Below are positions 1 through 12,031 of a DNA stretch of 64,000 nucleotides, one piece after another (within the stretch, counting starts at the first letter, position 1; each line of letters opens with the position of its first letter). The stretch spans positions 10,795,133-10,859,132 of the forward strand of contig OZ037769.1 of NCBI GenBank assembly GCA_964035545.1, read 5' to 3'. Source of the stretch: Bugula neritina. Lineage: Eukaryota; Bryozoa; Gymnolaemata; Cheilostomatida; Bugulidae. The notes below the pieces were generated by a model. The model searched no databases and was not told the DNA's origin. It saw only the letters and a program-made list of their open reading frames with translations. The translations under genes and the position numbers were made by a program.

Positions 1-758
1 AACTTTAAAAAGCAAGTGTTATGATGTTACCAGTAATTTTAAATTTGCACCAACTTGAACAACCATAGTAAGCACAATTATCAAGTTATAAAACATTCAA
101 GAATGCTAATAAACTATTTTTAAAACCCATAAAGGGAGTGCCTTCAATGTCCGCTGTATTGTACTAAAAGGTATACATACAGCTAGCCACTAAAGGGTTT
201 ATGTTTAGAATAATAGGTGGATACACTGTGAGGCAGACTGAAATAATCTGATCCAGTCTTTTTCTCTTGAGTAAGTGTTGGATAGTAACACTTAGGCTGT
301 TACCAAAATCATTTTTAAAATGGCATGCTCTTGCCAAAATGGAATAGCAAGCCTCATCACCAGCAAAGAATTGTATGCTTGGGTACAATAATTTCAACAC
401 TGCCAGATTCAATGTCCTAAAATTTAAGTTTATTGTTTAAAAATTTTCATAAAAATGTTTCCAAAATACAATCTTAGACTAAAAAGGTGACAACCAATTT
501 CTTTGCCTTTCCGCAAATGAAATATATGAGGCATCATAAAACTAAAACACTCTCCACAAAATATGAAGTAAAACAAACACCTTTCCATCGCCATCAAATA
601 AGTAAAAGAGCAAGAGGAACGAATGGTTAGCTTGGGTGATGACAGGCAAAACAAGTGGGCTGACAGAAGTAAATGTAGACAGCGTAGATTAGAGGCTGAA
701 CAGATATAGAGATGGTAGCAAAACTATTTCACAGGAAGGAATCAATTGGGTTAAAAAT
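1..758. other. 3' flank of SUCLG2, no other gene seen
   Basis: This AT-rich stretch lies downstream of the SUCLG2 stop codon, which is read leftward. Two minus-strand reading frames of 74-82 codons occur here, but neither resembles a known protein, has splice context or continues elsewhere. They are more easily explained as chance frames in 3' UTR or flanking DNA. Confidence 0.6.
429..434 (-). terminator. Candidate poly(A) signal of SUCLG2
   Basis: An AATAAA hexamer reads on the minus strand about 325 bases past the SUCLG2 stop codon. It is the first canonical hexamer I noticed downstream of that gene. The cleavage site itself cannot be seen. Confidence 0.45.
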
Positions 759-3700
759 TTAACTAGCTTGAGCTTTTTTAGAACATTCCACTGCTTTTCT
801 GGCTGCTTCTTCAAATCCATTCACTGAAATGATAGGAAGTTGACTTTCGGCGAGAATCTTCTTAGCTGCTTCAACATTCTGGCCTGACAACATAGAAGGA
901 CATATCAATGGTTAATTATATTCAATCACAGTTGTCCTGAGAAGCTGACTACCTTCACAACTCATTAGACTACCTACACAACTCATTAGACTACCTACAC
1001 AACTCATTAGACTACCTACACAACTCATTAGACTACCTACACAACTCATCAGACTACCTACACAACCCATTAGACTACCTACACAACTCATTAGACTACC
1101 TACACAACTCATTAGACTACCTACACAACTCATTAGACTACCTACACAACTCATCAGACTACCTACATAACTCATTAGACTACCTACACAACTCATCAGA
1201 CTACCTACACAACTCATTAGACTACCTACACAACTCATCAGATCACCTACACAACTAATTAGACTACCTACACAACTCATTAGACTACCTACACAACTCA
1301 TCAGACTACCTACACAACTCATCAGACTACCTACACAACTCATCAGACTACCTACACAACTCATCAGACTACCTACAGAACTCATTAGACTACCTACACA
1401 ACCCATCAGACTACCTACACAACTCATCAGACTACCTACACAACTCATCAGACTACCTAGACAACTCATTAGACTACCTACACAACGCATTAGACTACCT
1501 ACACAACTCATTAGACTACCTACACAACTCATCAGATCACCTACATCAATTGTTGACTACATAAGCATCATAATAACAGAGTAAAGGAAGGCTACACCTA
1601 GCTTCTCCTCAACTTACCTTCAAGTCTTACTATGAGAGGCAGGTTTAATCCCAAGGCCTTAGCAGCATTGACTATACCCGTAGCTACAGTAGCACAGTTT
1701 ACTATACCTCCAAATATATTCACCAAAACAGAGTTGACCTGAAAATAAATAATACAAGAAAGTATAAACCAAATTTAGTTAAGTGTGGTAAGTGACTGTA
1801 GCAATCATACTAAGAATTACTTGGATAAAACTGAGGGTATGTTGGTAGCAACTGGGAAACGCATAGTAAGTGGACATATATCTAGAACTTGCTTAGAAAG
1901 CAAACATAATGATATACTATTTAGTCTATACCATTAGTAATTAAAGATTATTAGTTTGCATATGTAGCGAACATTTTTATTGACTACTTATATCATCAGA
2001 GTAGAATGAACACAGTCACTGCTAACCACCTAATGCAGGTGCAGACTTACATGCTTATCATTCAATAGCAGAGCAAATGCCTTGTGCACCTGTTCCTCGT
2101 TCACACCCCCTCCACAGTCGAGGAAGTTGGCCGGCTCCCCGCCACACAGTTTAATCATATCCATAGTAGCCATGGCTAGGCCTGCTCCATTCACTATATA
2201 ACAAAATATACAATCTAAACTTTCATACAAAGAAATAGAGTTCTGTAACTCCTCAAGAACGGGTAGCTGTGTGTGAGCAAAGGCTGACTGACACATTGTA
2301 ACCAGGGTTCTCTCCCCAGTGGGATGGGGGATAACTGAGCCCCGCAAACCAAAAGCTAGCTGCTATAATATGAATCAAAGTGCTTATGATTGATCAGACA
2401 GCACACTCATGTTTGACTACATGAAAGAAATATAATCATGTGAGTGAGTTATCAATTGGCTGTGTATAAATCACTTATTTGTTGACTCTGACACAAATGC
2501 TACATTGCTGCTGCAGATTTAACACACCAAACTGCTTGGTAATATTTTAAAAGAAGAAAAATATTGTTTTCTACCCGCTGTTATACTGAACAAATCTGTT
2601 AGACAAAGACTATGCACAATCAGCATACATGGTGTAAGTACTCCTGTAAGCATAAGCAAGAGATGTGATATGACATATTAGTGTGACATGTTCACTACAG
2701 GCCTTACCAAAACAACCAATGCTTCCTTCCAATCCAATATAATTTAAATTATTTTTCTCAGCTTCAATTTCCCTCGCATCAACTTCAGCTTTGTCATCCA
2801 TAGCAAATATCTACCAACAAGGATAATATGAGACCCATACGATATATATGTATGTTCGACATAATCCATGGCAGTCTTCACTCACAAAAGATACCTTGCA
2901 TACCATACTAATAACACGAATACAAACAAACTAAGACCACCCAAACCACAAAGCAAAGAACAGAATACGATGGCTAACAAATAATAAATATACATATAAA
3001 GATAAAACACATATAAATATACATAAATATTTTACACATCCAAACACATGCTTACATCTTTTTGGCGATACGCTGCGTTTTCATCAAAACTAACTTTAGA
3101 GTCAAAGCACACAACGTCACCACTGGGAGTCTTGCCAAATGGATTTATCTCCACCTGAGTAGCATCAACACTCAGGAAAAACTTGTACATTCTTTTGATT
3201 TGCTCAGCTGCCTAAGAAAATAATAAATAATTGATATTCTTCATAAAATGTATCATAAAAGTGCATAGACAGCTTCCTCCATATCTCACTAAGTTGTGGT
3301 GTCCTGAAACCTCTAGTTCTGACATAGAAGAACATAAGATTTTACTCATGAACCAGTTGAATTCAGATATTTCGTCCCTATACACACATATATATACATA
3401 AGCTACAAAACAGGGGTCCAAGCTCTTTTCGTGAGACACAGAGAGAGCACTGCATATCTAGATTATAGAATAGAGAGATATATGTGCTTACAATGAATGA
3501 AATATATATTTACATTTCAAAGTTCAACTATATAGACACTTGCAGTGAATGTACTACCTATTTAGATTACAGAGTCTAAATAAATTTTACAGTGCTGTTA
3601 GTAGCAACATGTTTAATGCTAAACTGAACGTCAACAGCAAGTTCCTAAGAGCTTAGAAAAAAACAAACTGAAAATATATTCTTTGTTACTGTAAAGTTGT

Positions 3701-6700
3701 TACATTTTAACCTTGGCTGCTTTGCCTTCAGAAGAATTCAGCTAGAAGTGAGACTGCCAATATTCAAAGTATAAGAAATTTAAAAATAAAATTTGATTCT
3801 CATTTTTAACTCAATGAACGTTGTCAACAGCTAACCTGGCTATGAGAATTTCCTGTGAAGCCCAGATTACTGGCCATCTTATCAGCCTGCTCATCTGTTA
3901 TCCCCTTCATAATGTCGATGGCATCCTGTGTACGCAAGATAAAAACAAGTATAGTAAAATGATGATAACTCCAACAAAATTTAATTACCAACTCATGAGA
4001 AAATTAACATGCAGTAAACAATCAGCTTTTCAGTAGTGACTCCCTCGAACCTGTTGGGTAAACTATCATGGTAGGACACTACATGGTGAGACATTATCAT
4101 GGTGGGACATTATCATGGTGGGACATTATCATGGTGGTACAAAAATGGCCGTTGCCACTTCACCTCATTTTTTTCTTAGATTATTTGAAAAATGTTACCT
4201 TAAAAATGTGTAACATACTAATTAAAATTTTCAACGATAATCTGCTGTTCTAAGTAGATTGTCCAAACTGGAGAGCCGTGACATAACATAAAATTATAAC
4301 TCACTAAGTTTAAAGAAGCTGTTATTCTTTGAAAGCATCAAGCTATCATATAGTGCAGGAGTCTAAGGGTCATTTTACTTATTTTAGTACACACTGGAAA
4401 TATCCAGTTTTTAGCTATTTTTTTACAATTTAGCTGCTAATGAACATGGTTTTTTTGCCCAAAACTAGTAAAATATAAATGGACAAACCTAAATGATCAA
4501 GGTTCTTCCTAATTTTGCTTGATTTCCTATGGTTTTTCCTAATTATTCAGCTACTTTTGATTGCAGAGTGTTATGAAAAGACCATTACTCTCCGAAATCA
4601 AAAATTGCTGAATAATTAGAAAAAAACATGGGAAATCAAGCAAAATTAAAAAGAACCTTGATTATTTAGGTGTATTCATTTATATTTTAAAAGTTTTGGG
4701 CAAAAAACCATGTTCACTAGCAGCTAAATCGTATTAAATAGCAAAAAACTGGATATTTCCAGTGTGTACTAAATTAAGTAAAATGGCCCATAAACTATGC
4801 AATAACTATACAATAATATCTAGTATAATACACGCATTCCAATAGACTGCATCACAGCACAACTATGCAGTAAAGTGAGACTCACGGTAAAGATGGCGTC
4901 TGGATTATCCTCAGCAACCTGTTCAATGTCTACCCCGCCCTCTGGGCTCCCAATCATCACTGGTCCATTGTGCTCCCGGTCCATTAGGATGGCAAAGTAC
5001 GTCTCACTAGCAATGTCCAGTGCCTGACCGATGGACACCTTCAACATAATCCTACAGGTGGTCAACTTGTCATTCGTTGGTTAAATAAGTTTCTGGTATT
5101 TTTAAACAAATCGGAAGAAAAATTTTATGTATATGTATGTGCAAATGCATATTAATGTATAAAATATTATATATGGTCGAGCCGGCAACTTTTCAAGTAC
5201 CAAAAACCAACACAACACATGACAATGGCTACTCTTTCTGACCGATTATTCAACTGGAATCTAAACAAAAAGTGAAACTCCCATAAATTAGCAGCACTGT
5301 AAACTGTTATCCATTGCAAATGTTTAAAGATTAGGGACTAAATAGTTGAAAGCAAGCCAATACCTTCTTTACTAGAACTCCATCTGCAGTCGTCTGCTTA
5401 GTTACCAGTCTGTTACCCAACATCTGTTTCACTATACGCTGTACCTCTGAACGACTGCAAACAATAATTATTGCAAAGTGAAAATACAGAGCAATGGTAA
5501 AATTAAACTGTTTATGTTGTCATAACAGTTGTTGTGTATGGTTAAAAAGAATGGTTTATTTGGAGTTGCCTTTCAATAGATAGATAGTATAGTGATAGGA
5601 AACCACTGCGCAGAAGTACAGTAGCTTTTGAGTACTAGAGAGCAATGTGATTACTGATTACTGTGATTAACTAAGCTCATTCAGGTATTTGCAGTTTTTA
5701 GTATATACAGCATATTCAGTTCCAATTTTTCAGTTTTTGTATTTGCTGTGAGAATTTAGATTTTCAACTTATGGCTTTAATAGTCACCAACACATACATA
5801 TTTTCTGCATTAATTATTATCATCAGCTAGTAAAAGGTGCTTCTATTTGAATCTGCTACATTATCAATTTGGTGAATATCAATAAAATGTAAAATGAAGT
5901 TCATTTTTCCTGAGTAAAAAGGGCTAATTATAAAGATTTCATGAAGTCTAAATCGTATGAAACAAAATTAGCAATTCAATTTTGTTTCAACTCATGGCCT
6001 CAAAACCGAATCAGCAAAGTTTAATCAGCAACTGTGAGCTTTCTGATAAATCAACTACTTGACTTTTCATCAACAACTTTAACTTACTATGAGAGCTACT
6101 TACTCTTTTGTTAGATGTACTCCTCCTTTGAAACCATTGTCAAAGTGACCTTTGCCCTTACCACCAGCTAAGATCTGAGCTTTAATAACAAATTCTTCTG
6201 CTTTTGTTTCATTATCTGAAACATTTCACAATGCATATCAACATAATGTTGTATAGATAATATATTTCTTCCTTAAATGAAATGTAAATTCACCCCCCCC
6301 CCCCCCACTACAAACAGCCCTAGATTTATATTCTTCCTCAAGTTTTGGTGGATAGAATTTTAGGTATTACAGCAGTCGATTTAAGCCATTTTTAGAAGAT
6401 ATAGGGCCAGTTTTGTAATTATCAACAATGTGGGTACACAACTCCCAATATTGTACATAGAACAAACCATAGTTGGAGTGAGTCACAATATTTATGGCTA
6501 AACTTCAATACATATATAGAGAGTTGAAGAAGTTATACAGAGCCAATACAGAATATCGTTAGGATATTTACAGAGGTCTGTGGTAAGCTGTTCCACTTCA
6601 TCAGCATTTGAAGCTACACGAAACTTCTGAATGGTAATTCCATGGTCAGAGAGAATCTGTTTGCTTTGGTATTCTTGGAGAGAAAGATTTCGGTGTGAGA

Positions 6701-7334
6701 GCATGCCCAGAATTCCATTGTTGAGCTTCTAAATATACAATATCATTTTGAACATGGCCAATATGGCACTATCAGCTACATTACACACAAATATAAATGC
6801 ATGAATACAGAATACGAGGTGAGATGTCAAAATTATAGTTACTATTTCCATGTTTAATTAAAAGCTACTTGTGCTCAAGAATAAAGGAAATATTAGAAAA
6901 AATATTGGAGAGAAAAAAGATATTAAAAAGAAAGTAAAACAAATATGAAGATAACTGACCAAATGCAAACATAGAAAATTTACATAATTGAAAATGTTAG
7001 TCTGCATTTATATTGAAAGCAGAAAACCCACATTGTAGCAAGGGTCCTTGAAGGCATACCAAAAAGGTTAGTTGTATGACAACACGGTATTAATGATAGC
7101 TGACAAAATTCAATGGTTATTGCACCCATACTGCATCTTATTGTAAAATGATTGTAACACTACCATACTCAACTAGAGTTAAACATAGTTTAATCCATTT
7201 TAATAGTGACACTGCTACACCTATGCAACAGGTAATTATATTACATATATATAACCACCAACCTCTGAGTTGGGTTTAAAAAGAGCTTGCTTTAGAAGTC
7301 TTTGGCAGCTTCTCCAATGGCAATAGCTTTGCAT
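759..7334 (-). CDS. SUCLG2: Succinyl-CoA ligase [GDP-forming] subunit beta, mitochondrial
   Basis: This is the beta (ATP-grasp) subunit of the TCA-cycle enzyme that makes GTP from GDP while converting succinyl-CoA to succinate in the mitochondrial matrix; its partner is the alpha subunit. Coding exons on the minus strand: 7334-7263, 6728-6572, 6215-6104, 5454-5364, 5065 (or 5051)-4886, 3925-3836, 3211-3056, 2810-2708, 2193-2051, 1738-1618, 883-759. They give about 449 residues; the human protein has 432. Exon 1 encodes a Cys/Arg-rich leader ([16 protein letters not shown]) that suits mitochondrial import. Family motifs read in order: [95 protein letters not shown] and LPLIVRLEG. The NGPV..GSP..GVDIE block and the LEG..N C-terminal part look closer to the GTP-type SUCLG2 than to the ATP-type SUCLA2. 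One junction, exon 4 to 5, is ambiguous (see findings). Introns hold a 21-bp minisatellite and a palindromic element. Confidence 0.95.
950..1545. repeat. 21-bp minisatellite in the last SUCLG2 intron
   Basis: About 28 tandem copies of a 21-bp unit (aactcattagactacctac plus ac) vary mainly by T/C at one site (cattag/catcag) and by occasional cagatc. The unit is a multiple of three, so an artificial minus-strand frame repeating MSCVGSL runs through it. It lies wholly within the intron between 883 and 1618, so I do not regard that frame as a gene. Confidence 0.95.
4064..4138. repeat. Short 16-bp tandem repeat in a SUCLG2 intron
   Basis: About four copies of tcatggtgggacatta, the first ones degenerate, lie in the intron between exons 5 and 6. 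Confidence 0.85.
4367..4791. mobile_element. Near-palindromic fold-back (MITE-like) element
   Basis: The left arm from 4367 (gggtcattttactta, then ttagtacacactgg) reappears inverted at the right end (ccagtgtgtacta, then aagtaaaatggccc). The match continues almost base for base to a centre near 4580, giving arms of about 205 bp with only scattered differences. Both ends are flanked by TAA, which could be a short target duplication. There is no coding capacity. It sits in SUCLG2 intron 5 (3926-4885). A single-arm relative lies at 18262-18454. I infer a non-autonomous DNA transposon, but cannot name a family. Confidence 0.75.
6293..6306. repeat. Poly(C) run of 14
   Basis: An uninterrupted run of 14 cytosines lies in the SUCLG2 intron between exons 2 and 3, conspicuous in AT-rich surroundings and prone to sequencing error. 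Confidence 0.95.
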
Positions 7335-8299
7335 TGCTAATTTCCAAGTTGAAATCTTAAAGTAAAATTAAAAGTCAAAGACAGTCCAATGGCAACTCAA
7401 TTTTAATTAGTTATAGAAAATGTATCAATGTAAATATGAATATCTCTTAGACCTACTTCTAATCTTATTACTGTTATATTAGCTAGTAGTAGTTATACTG
7501 TACTCGCAGTAGACTAGGTAATTAGTCTCACAGTCATGTTGACAATAATGAATATTTTTCAATCATCAGCAGACATATTCAAAGTAACTACCTGATAGTC
7601 ACAGCATTATTATAATCAACAGATCACTATGATCTTTATACTTAGATATCAGTTACAATAACTAGTTGAGCATATGTCAGACCATAAACAACTGTAACAG
7701 TTGATTAACATGTAAATAGCTGAGTAAAGGTTACATTGACTAAAGTTAACTTAATAAAACTGTTAAATCGATTTGCTTAGCTAGACAACTTGATTTGAAA
7801 AACTTGATAGACTAGCTTCAAGTATTCAAAATTTAGGTAAATTGTTAATAGCATAATGACATAAAAGTTTTAATGCTTAATAAATTATTATTTTGATGCT
7901 TTTACAAAGCTTTATTGAGAAGTGTAATTCATAAAGTTTAGCTTTCAACTGCATTATTTATTATTTTATATAGCTAAATATTAATTTCAAGATAGCTGGA
8001 GTATGAGCTGCAAATTAATTATTTCACTTATTTATTTAACCTGCTGAATTTCTACCCAATTTCTATTAATTTTAATAAACAATATTTTTAAAATAAACAC
8101 TATAAATAAAATATATGTATTATTAATACATTAACTTTATCAAATAATTGCGAGTCAAATCAAATTGACTCCAGTCAAGTCATACCATTAGATTGATGGA
8201 CTTGAGCTAGACTTGATTTGAATGCTTTTGCCTAAATCATGAAGCTAACAACTGAGTATGACTTGACTTGCTGTGATTTCAACCCAGCTCATAGCCTAT

Positions 8300-9470
8300 G
8301 CAATTGTAATGATAGTGTTTATCTCAATTATCCTAATTATACTTATAGGTATATCAAATATAGTAAAACTAAATGTTATATATAATTTATATATTTATAA
8401 TGTAACTATACTAGTATAACTATAATTATATGTATTATGTATAAACTAATATATTATCAATTAACACTCACTGTTCACTTTGTCTTGGTCAAAGTTTATG
8501 TTATGCTATAACTAAAAGTAAAACTCTATAGACTATAACATTCTAAGTTCAACTTATGACTTAGTCTAATACTTATACTACTAACTATAAGTATAAGACT
8601 AAGGTACCTAGGGTTAGTAAGTATAACTATTAGTATTAGTATAATTATAATGCATATGAATATCATTATGATATTCATAATCATCAAATACTAATCAATG
8701 TGAATATCATAATCATTGCTGTAATTACCATTGCTATTGTGAACTGTACAGTATCAGTATTAGTACACACTTACTCTTACTTACTCTTAGTCTTACACTC
8801 TTACAGTATCATTATGACTATCACTATCATACTCAGTATGAATATCATTATGACTATCACTATCAGTATCACTATTATTATCAGTATTAGTATGACTATG
8901 GCTCATAATATAACTAAGAGTATAAATATAACATTAATAATAATAAAAGTAATGGTGACTGTGATAGTCATAGTTCATTTTAACATACTCATACTATACT
9001 CGTAGTGAATAAGTGATACTGATAGTCATACTGATACTCATTAGATCGAATGATAAGACTAAGTATAACTTATACTACAGTTTTAAGTATAAGGTATACT
9101 ATTGATATTATGAGTATTATTATTAGTATTACTATTAGTATTAGTATTACTATTAGTATTAGTGTATTACTATTACTATTAGTATTACTATTAGTAATAT
9201 TCATAGTCATACTGATACTGATACTGTAATATTAATAGCCTTACAGTAAGTGTAACTGAGTAAGTCACTCTTAGACTTACTCTTAAGTCATAGTCTTAGA
9301 CCAGTAACTAAACTAACAGTAACCTAGTCTTAGTAATCAAGTAACTAATGACTTAGAATGAGATTAATATTATCATTATGATTATAAAACATTAACATAT
9401 CTTAGACTTAATCACTTATAGTTATAATTATAAGATTAAGTTATATGTTTTATTACTTTTACTAAAAGTG
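8300..9470. repeat. Cryptically simple AT-rich repeat tract
   Basis: This is a long tract of degenerate trimers and hexamers such as attagt, attact, tatcag and tatcac. The densest part is 8640-9230. Units keep A/T positions constant while one position alternates between C and G. Long reading frames here (for example 8700-9005, rich in Ile, Thr and Met) are by-products of the repeat. Confidence 0.8.
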
Positions 9471-10010
9471 TAACAGCTTTGACAGCCACAGGTTCTGAAA
9501 TCTAAACTACACAGTCAATGGCTGAAAGTGCATGAGTTACCTAATACTACTACTCAGTAAATCAGTAATTCTAAATGTAATGCAGAAATAGGTGTGGGAT
9601 CTCTGCCAACTACTGCATCACTATACTATAGTCAAAACAACCGCTAAAAACTAAAAGAGAATTTATGCTTTAGGTTAGCTAAATTGCGTGCTGCTTATAT
9701 TTTTAATGGAATATATTTAAAGGCTCTGACCTTGACCAGCCGGGTGCTATTTCAACATTATCCTCCCAATGCCAAGGTAGGATAACTCAGCGTGCACCTA
9801 ATAATTGTTTTACAGCAGTAGCAAATTCTTCAAAAGGGACCTTTGATTGTTCATGTTTTATATAAAATATATTGTGTTTCGATGTAAATTTTTCTGTTTC
9901 GTGCCAATCTTTATCATTAACTATTAAGGCATTAACTGACATAATGTATTAGGACAAATATATGTATATATATAATATCACATATTATATACGTATATTT
10001 GTCCCATTAC

Positions 10011-10226
<216 letters not shown>

Positions 10227-10620
10227 GTGTGTGCTGTGTGTCCCACATTTCTAGCATCTAAATCCTTCACATTGTTAGTTAAGGTTCAATATTGTTTTGT
10301 ATTAAATGGTAAATCAAAATTTCATATTTTTTATATTCATATACTAATTGTTATCTCCATACATAGTACATTATAATGGCAACATTAAATATACACGATG
10401 CAGAGGTTATGCACCATGCTACAAAAGATGGTATAATTAGTTTAACAACCGCATGCATACTTCCACATATGTCAACATATTATGAACTTCTGTGCATGGT
10501 AGCATGGTCTACTAACCTAATAGTTATAGCATTATACTTTTTAGTTATAAGATACTTAACTTATTTCTTCATATCAGAGCTCATGCTACATAATGGGTAA
10601 TAAGAAGAGAGCCTTCTTAA

Positions 10621-10674
10621 CTAATTCTCTCTCTCTCTCTCCCTCCCCCTCCCTCTCCTCCTCTCCCTCCTAGA
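10621..10674. repeat. Polypyrimidine (CT/CCT) tract
   Basis: About 54 bases of almost pure C and T (tctctctctc, then ccctcc-like units) lie in intergenic DNA. Confidence 0.95.
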
Positions 10675-10792
10675 GGAGCTTGCCTGAAACTATTGTCACA
10701 TACAGACAGACAAAGAGCATGTAATTATAAATGCATACGTGAATTGTGGTAGTTGTTAGTATTCGGCTGTGTACTTTACACAGTAAACTGTA

Positions 10793-11085
10793 AAAACTAC
10801 TGCCCCCACTGGAATCGAAATCGATCCACAGTCTTCCAACTATGAGTCAGGTTACCGGAGAATCACACTACATTCTAGGCAGTTCTCTACTGCCCTTCTC
10901 CCCAACTACTCTATTGGGTTTTGGGCTACACCGGCACCTCAGGTCAGTAGGAGTAGTACTTAACATCATTCAGGGTCAAATTAGCTTGTAAAACTTTCTG
11001 CCCACACCTGGAATCGAACCAGTCTTTTAACTTGCAAGCTAGCGTGCTACCCATCACACTATAAAAGCTACTGGAAAACCACAAC
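10793..11085 (-). mobile_element. Two tRNA-like segments, probable tRNA-derived SINE
   Basis: Read on the minus strand, two segments each carry an A-box-like start (TAGTGTGATGGGTAGCA at 11061-11045; TAGTGTGATTCTCC near 10870) followed by a B box (GGTTCGATTCC at 11020-11010; a duplicated version GGATCGATTTCGATTCC at 10827-10811). Each then runs into GTGTGGGCAG or GTGGGGGCAG followed by AGTTTTTACA-like sequence. The first even has a CTTGCAA loop where an anticodon loop would lie. Neither folds into an intact cloverleaf by eye. The repeated layout suggests a dimeric or tandem tRNA-derived SINE rather than working tRNAs. Confidence 0.6.
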
Positions 11086-11132
11086 ATTTTTACACTTATA
11101 ATAAATAATCTTTCTAGATTGAATCAGCGTTC

Positions 11133-11134
<2 letters not shown>

Positions 11135-11181
<47 letters not shown>

Positions 11182-11196
11182 AGGGAGGGGGAGAGA
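11135..11196. repeat. (GA)n/(G)n purine tract
   Basis: A pure purine run of GA repeats turns into a G10 run and GGGA units. It may form triplex or G-rich structures. Confidence 0.95.
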
Positions 11197-12031
11197 ATTG
11201 TTTCCTATAGCCAGTAGGTAGAGGTTTCAAAAATAGAGGAAGCAAAAGTATAACATATACTTTTTTGGAACATGTATAATTGTGTATGTATACTGTACGT
11301 TCAGAAAATAAAAGCCAAATCTTTCTTTAGAGCCTTTCACTTGCCACCCTCATATCATAATGATGATGATCATACTAAGATGTTGGATAGCCTTCAGAAA
11401 TCAACATGGTGGCACGAGTCTTTGAGCTACAAGAGCTAAAGTGTTGAAGTTAATGAAAACTCAACAAAAATAACATCTTATACCAGTCTGAGGGTGTATA
11501 TATTACACCACATCCTCATTTCTTCCATTTCACTGAAGAGGTATTTCAGAAAGAGTTTTAACGGTAAAAAATGTTAATAAGTAATATATGTAACATATTT
11601 TATTTATTGACTCATTACAAACAATCGTGAGTCTACAAAAATAAGACGGAATGAATAGAAAGTTACCATAACATACAAAGGCAAGATAATAATGAGGTCA
11701 TACTGGTAGGCAAGCACTCGTTTATAAAATGCACATGCCGGTGCAACACTATTTTATTTTACTCATAATATCAAGTTGTTAAAAAAGAACTTGACATAGG
11801 TCAAGCAACAAATATACATGATTTTGTCATCAGACATAATAAAAACTTGTTAAATAATATCTGGAAACATCCAGTTATGTGACCATAGACTGATGCCAAT
11901 TTAGTTTAAATATTAACAGAGAGAGACTACTTGCTAGATGTCACAAGATGAAATCTATGCTCATAAGTATACATATTATATATAAAAAATAAATTATTAT
12001 GCAAACTATTTTCATATATATGTAAGTTTAG

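Noticed and set aside
912-1532. 206-codon minus-strand frame of MSCVGSL repeats
   Set aside because: It is the translation of a 21-bp minisatellite inside a SUCLG2 intron; unit length divisible by three keeps it open.
759-7334. SUCLA2 (ATP-specific) instead of SUCLG2
   Set aside because: The ILMDR..NGPV.IGSP.GGVDIE block and the C-terminal part look closer to the GTP-specific paralog, though a phylogeny would be decisive.
10376-10600. 74-codon ATG frame between repeats
   Set aside because: No recognisable domain, no splice partner and AT-rich codon use like random sequence.
10793-11085. Functional tRNA genes on the minus strand
   Set aside because: B boxes are good, but acceptor and anticodon stems do not pair; SINE-like remnants fit better.
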